From the NCBI RefSeq assembly GCF_014649735.1, contig NZ_BMTP01000019.1, positions 35,275 to 99,274 on the forward strand: 64,000 nt of DNA, in the 5' to 3' direction. Made by a program: the position numbers and the translations under genes. Shown here piece by piece: positions 62,034-64,000 of this stretch. The stretch's first letter is position 1, and each line of letters begins with the position of its first letter. The notes under the pieces were generated by a model. The model worked only from the letters and a program-made list of their open reading frames with translations. It was not told where the DNA came from and did not search any database. The stretch is from Streptomyces lavendofoliae. Its GTDB lineage: Bacteria > Actinomycetota > Actinomycetes > Streptomycetales > Streptomycetaceae.

Positions 62034-62723
62034 CTTGCGCAAAGCTCCGATTTCAATCCGGTGGTCCCTGACCTGCTGATACAGGGTTCAGAAACAGGTT
62101 CTGAGGAGACCCGCTCTTGGACACTCCGCCCCGACCCTGCCGCTAATACCCGTGACCAGCCCATCGCCGACCTGCGAGCCGCGCTCCAGTCCTGCTCAGC
62201 TTCGCCGCCGGACGGGAGGCGGCCCCCGACTTCAGGCAGTCGGTGCTGCTGTCCGCGGCCGCCATGCCCGGAGCGCAGCGGACGCCCTTGATTCGTAACC
62301 CGGGGCGGAACTGGCGGCCGGTGCGCAGGTCGGGCACGAAGGCGTCCAGGACGATGTGGCGGAAGCGCCGGCGCTGGGCGGGGGTGAGGTGCTGGAGGTC
62401 GGCGGTGAAGCGAGGGAGGGCCTCGAAGGTGGGCGCAGGTCTCCTCCGGGCAGCACGACGAAGCCCCCGGCAGGTGCCGAGGGCTGCTGTAGGCGGTGCT
62501 CGTTGGTGGTGTTCGTTCCGTGGTGCTGGATGGTGCTCAGTGGTGCTAGATGGTGTCGTCCGGGCCGTGATGTGCGTGCGGCCGGAGAGCGATGACATTC
62601 ACGTCCGGCCCGGCGCCGCTTCCCGCCCGGCGGGCACCTGAGAAGAAAGTTCGGCCGCTGCTCCCGCCTGGCGGGACGAACCGCAGATCGGCCTTTTCTT
62701 GCAGGTCAGAGCCGTGTGGCTGC

Positions 62724-62978
62724 ATGACAGTGGATATCAGGGTCATCCGGGCCGGTCAGATGTACCGCTACTACCTCCGCGAGACCGTTGTCGGCGACGG
62801 CCGCCGCCCGGCCCGCACGTCGCTGCGCGCCGCCCAGGAGCAGGCCGGGGTCCCGGCCGGGCGCTGGATGGGCCGGGGACTTGCCGCGCTCGGACTCGCG
62901 CCGGGTGAGGAAGTCACCGAGGCGCAGCTGCGGAACCTGTTCGGCGAGCGGGGCCGCCACCCGGACGCGGACTTAGCC
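62724..62978 (+). pseudogene. N-terminus of a MobF (TrwC/TraI-type) relaxase
   Basis: The ATG at 62724 gives VDIRVIRAGQMYRYYLRETV followed by RRPARTSLRAAQEQAGVPAG and LGLAPGEEVTEAQLRNLFGE with RGRHPDAD. This is the N-terminal region of Streptomyces MobF relaxases, which nick the transfer origin and lead the DNA strand through the conjugative pore. After about 85 codons the frame enters IS sequence at 62979, so only the beginning remains. It is strong evidence that the region derives from conjugative DNA. Confidence 0.75.
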
Positions 62979-63225
62979 ACCCCGAACAGCGGCGCAAGCT
63001 GGCGCAGGGTCAGGTTGGTGCGCCAGTACGCGGCGACCAGCAAGACCCGGTCCTCTAGCGGCAGAATCCACGGCCTGCCTTTGCGCACCGGGTCCACACC
63101 CTCGCGCCGCAGTGCGGTCACCAGCTTGCCGAACAGGCGAGGGCTCAGTCCGGTGAACGGGGATATCCAGGACGGCTCTGAAGCCGTGATCACAGCAGAC
63201 ACCGCGAGATCATTTCGCTCATCAC
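62979..63225 (-). pseudogene. N-terminal fragment of an IS5-like (DDE_Tnp_4) transposase
   Basis: The minus strand reads AVITASEPSWISPFTGLSPR, LFGKLVTALRREGVDPVRKG and LTLRQLAPLFGVAKSA before breaking into the relaxase sequence. It is related to the transposase at 29536-30295 and starts at a similar sequence (GAAATGATCTCG against GTAAATGATCTC). The catalytic part is missing. Confidence 0.7.
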
Positions 63226-63304
63226 CGAGGTTCCCGTTCACGGTCCTCCTGGACGGTCTCACCACATCTTGAGCGGCGCTTTTCACAAGCCCGGGTGACC
63301 TGAG

Positions 63305-63850
63305 TCAGTCGAAGAGGGCAACGAGTCCATTCACCCAGATCGCGAGGAACCCAAGGGCCGCCATCAGGCAACCGACGCCCGCCAGCACACCGCCGACTGT
63401 CCACGGCTCGGAGGGCGCCTCGTACTCCCCTTCCAAGTCATCCCGGTAGGAGGCGGGGTCGTCCCAGTCGACGGGGTGCCCCAATTCCTCGGCGCAGGCG
63501 GTCCGCACCGCGACCAGTTGCTCCTGCGCGAAGACGGTGGCGGCCGTCGCCTCGGGGCCCTGCCAGGCGAGGGCTCTCATCCGCCACCCGGGAGACCCGT
63601 ACCGCGCCTCGAAGGCAGCAGTCTCGTCGGCGTTCCGGTCCTGTTCGAGGTACATCCAGCGTCCAGCCTCGGCGGCGTCGCCGTAGAGCCGGTACACCTC
63701 GGCCAGACGACGGCGGAGTGTCAGGTCGCGCGGGAAGGACGAGATGAGACCGCGCAGGCGCTGGCGCGCGACGGGAACCCGGCCGGCGGCCAGGTCTGCA
63801 TCGACTCGGGTAAGGGTCTCTCTCAGCGGCATGATCGCATGATCCGGCAC
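63305..63850 (-). CDS. DUF6584 family protein carried beside the IS fragment
   Basis: This 181-aa protein has a TPR-like N-terminal half (ADLAAGRVPVARQRLRGLIS, LRRRLAEVYRLYGDAAEAGR, YLEQDRNADETAAFEARYG) and a C-terminal hydrophobic helix (VGGVLAGVGCLMAALGFLAI). It resembles DUF6584 proteins of Streptomyces, often annotated as immunity-like. It lies between the transposase fragment and an outer IS end (CGGGACAGCACTTAG at 63934-63948), the same position the SUKH gene has in the element at 29427. Confidence 0.7.
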   Translation of the reverse strand: MPDHAIMPLRETLTRVDADLAAGRVPVARQRLRGLISSFPRDLTLRRRLAEVYRLYGDAAEAGRWMYLEQDRNADETAAFEARYGSPGWRMRALAWQGPEATAATVFAQEQLVAVRTACAEELGHPVDWDDPASYRDDLEGEYEAPSEPWTVGGVLAGVGCLMAALGFLAIWVNGLVALFD

Positions 63851-63955
63851 CGCACTGACCTACGTCGACCTGGTTTCTCGCCGCTCTTGCTGGCATCGGC
63901 AGAACCTCACTGAGACGGGACAGCCCCAGTTACGGGACAGCACTTAGACTGTGTC

Positions 63956-64000
63956 CTACATGGTCAGTTTGAGGAACCGCTTGTAGCAGCAGAGGGCGGA
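63956..64000 (-). mobile_element. C-terminus of an IS5-type transposase (runs off window)
   Basis: Minus-strand codons from 64000 read ALCCYKRFLKLTM before TAG at 63958-63956, the usual end of a group of Streptomyces IS5-type transposases. TAGGACACAGTC next to the stop is the probable terminal repeat. The rest of the element lies outside the window. Confidence 0.55.

Noticed and set aside
1..64000. tRNA or rRNA genes and an integrase/att site
   Set aside because: No tRNA-like T-arm or acceptor pattern, rRNA sequence or tyrosine/serine recombinase was noticed on reading; a tRNAscan or HMM search would settle this.

Overview
The window reads as Streptomyces DNA, or that of a very close relative. 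It has very high GC with strong third-position GC bias, GTG starts, frequent ATGA/GTGA/TGATG gene overlaps, and many actinomycete-only families (DUF6192, DUF6207, DUF6233, DUF397, DUF6584). It is an accessory region, most likely part of a large plasmid, an integrative element or a chromosome arm. Two replication-type modules, a truncated MobF relaxase, toxin-antitoxin pairs, many insertion sequences, CRISPR relics and broken genes are mixed together, and there is almost no housekeeping content.

Left part (0-15 kb). After a partial HAD gene and a small XRE regulator comes a large two-winged-helix, zinc-ribbon protein. It overlaps a DciA-like (DUF721) gene and is preceded by an array of hairpins that carry TGACA in their loops, a possible plasmid replication module. 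A DUF5131 gene and its family partner TcmP follow tail to tail. Next come a frameshifted Abi-like gene, a three-gene DUF6192-type operon, a broken gene with a HEPN-like RNxxxH motif, a secreted HNH nuclease and a broken sigma-factor operon.

Middle (15-34 kb). This is a graveyard of mobile DNA: an IS256 element translationally coupled to a HAD gene, fragments of uppS, a transposase, a frameshifted DUF4365 gene and a PIN gene. It also holds type I-E-like CRISPR relics without cas genes, a Fic-type toxin-antitoxin pair with a palindromic operator, a very large membrane patatin, an IS with a SUKH passenger, cutA and a two-gene secreted-protein operon.

Right part (34-64 kb). A DUF3883 gene and a nuclease-DUF2075 helicase form a defence-like pair. 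They are followed by a second HNH nuclease, Ku, several IS5 elements and a RelBE-type pair with an IS sitting on its stop codon. A clear replication module follows, with iterons of core AGTCGCT, a prim-pol and a D5-type helicase. Further right lie a lower-GC island with a pore-former-like/beta-propeller protein, a 3.5-kb cassette flanked by 21-bp inverted repeats (zinc-ribbon, DUF6192, winged helix, transposase, HIT), and a MobF relaxase cut off by an IS fragment.

Two themes stand out. First, several IS elements carry extra non-transposase genes between the transposase and a terminal repeat (SUKH, a 177-aa unknown, DUF6584, and the five-gene cassette; an IS256/HAD pair is similar). Second, a 75-nt sequence element occurs twice with a conserved loop and a compensatory stem change, which suggests a structured RNA or DNA site. 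All functions are read by eye from the sequence; no database search was run.
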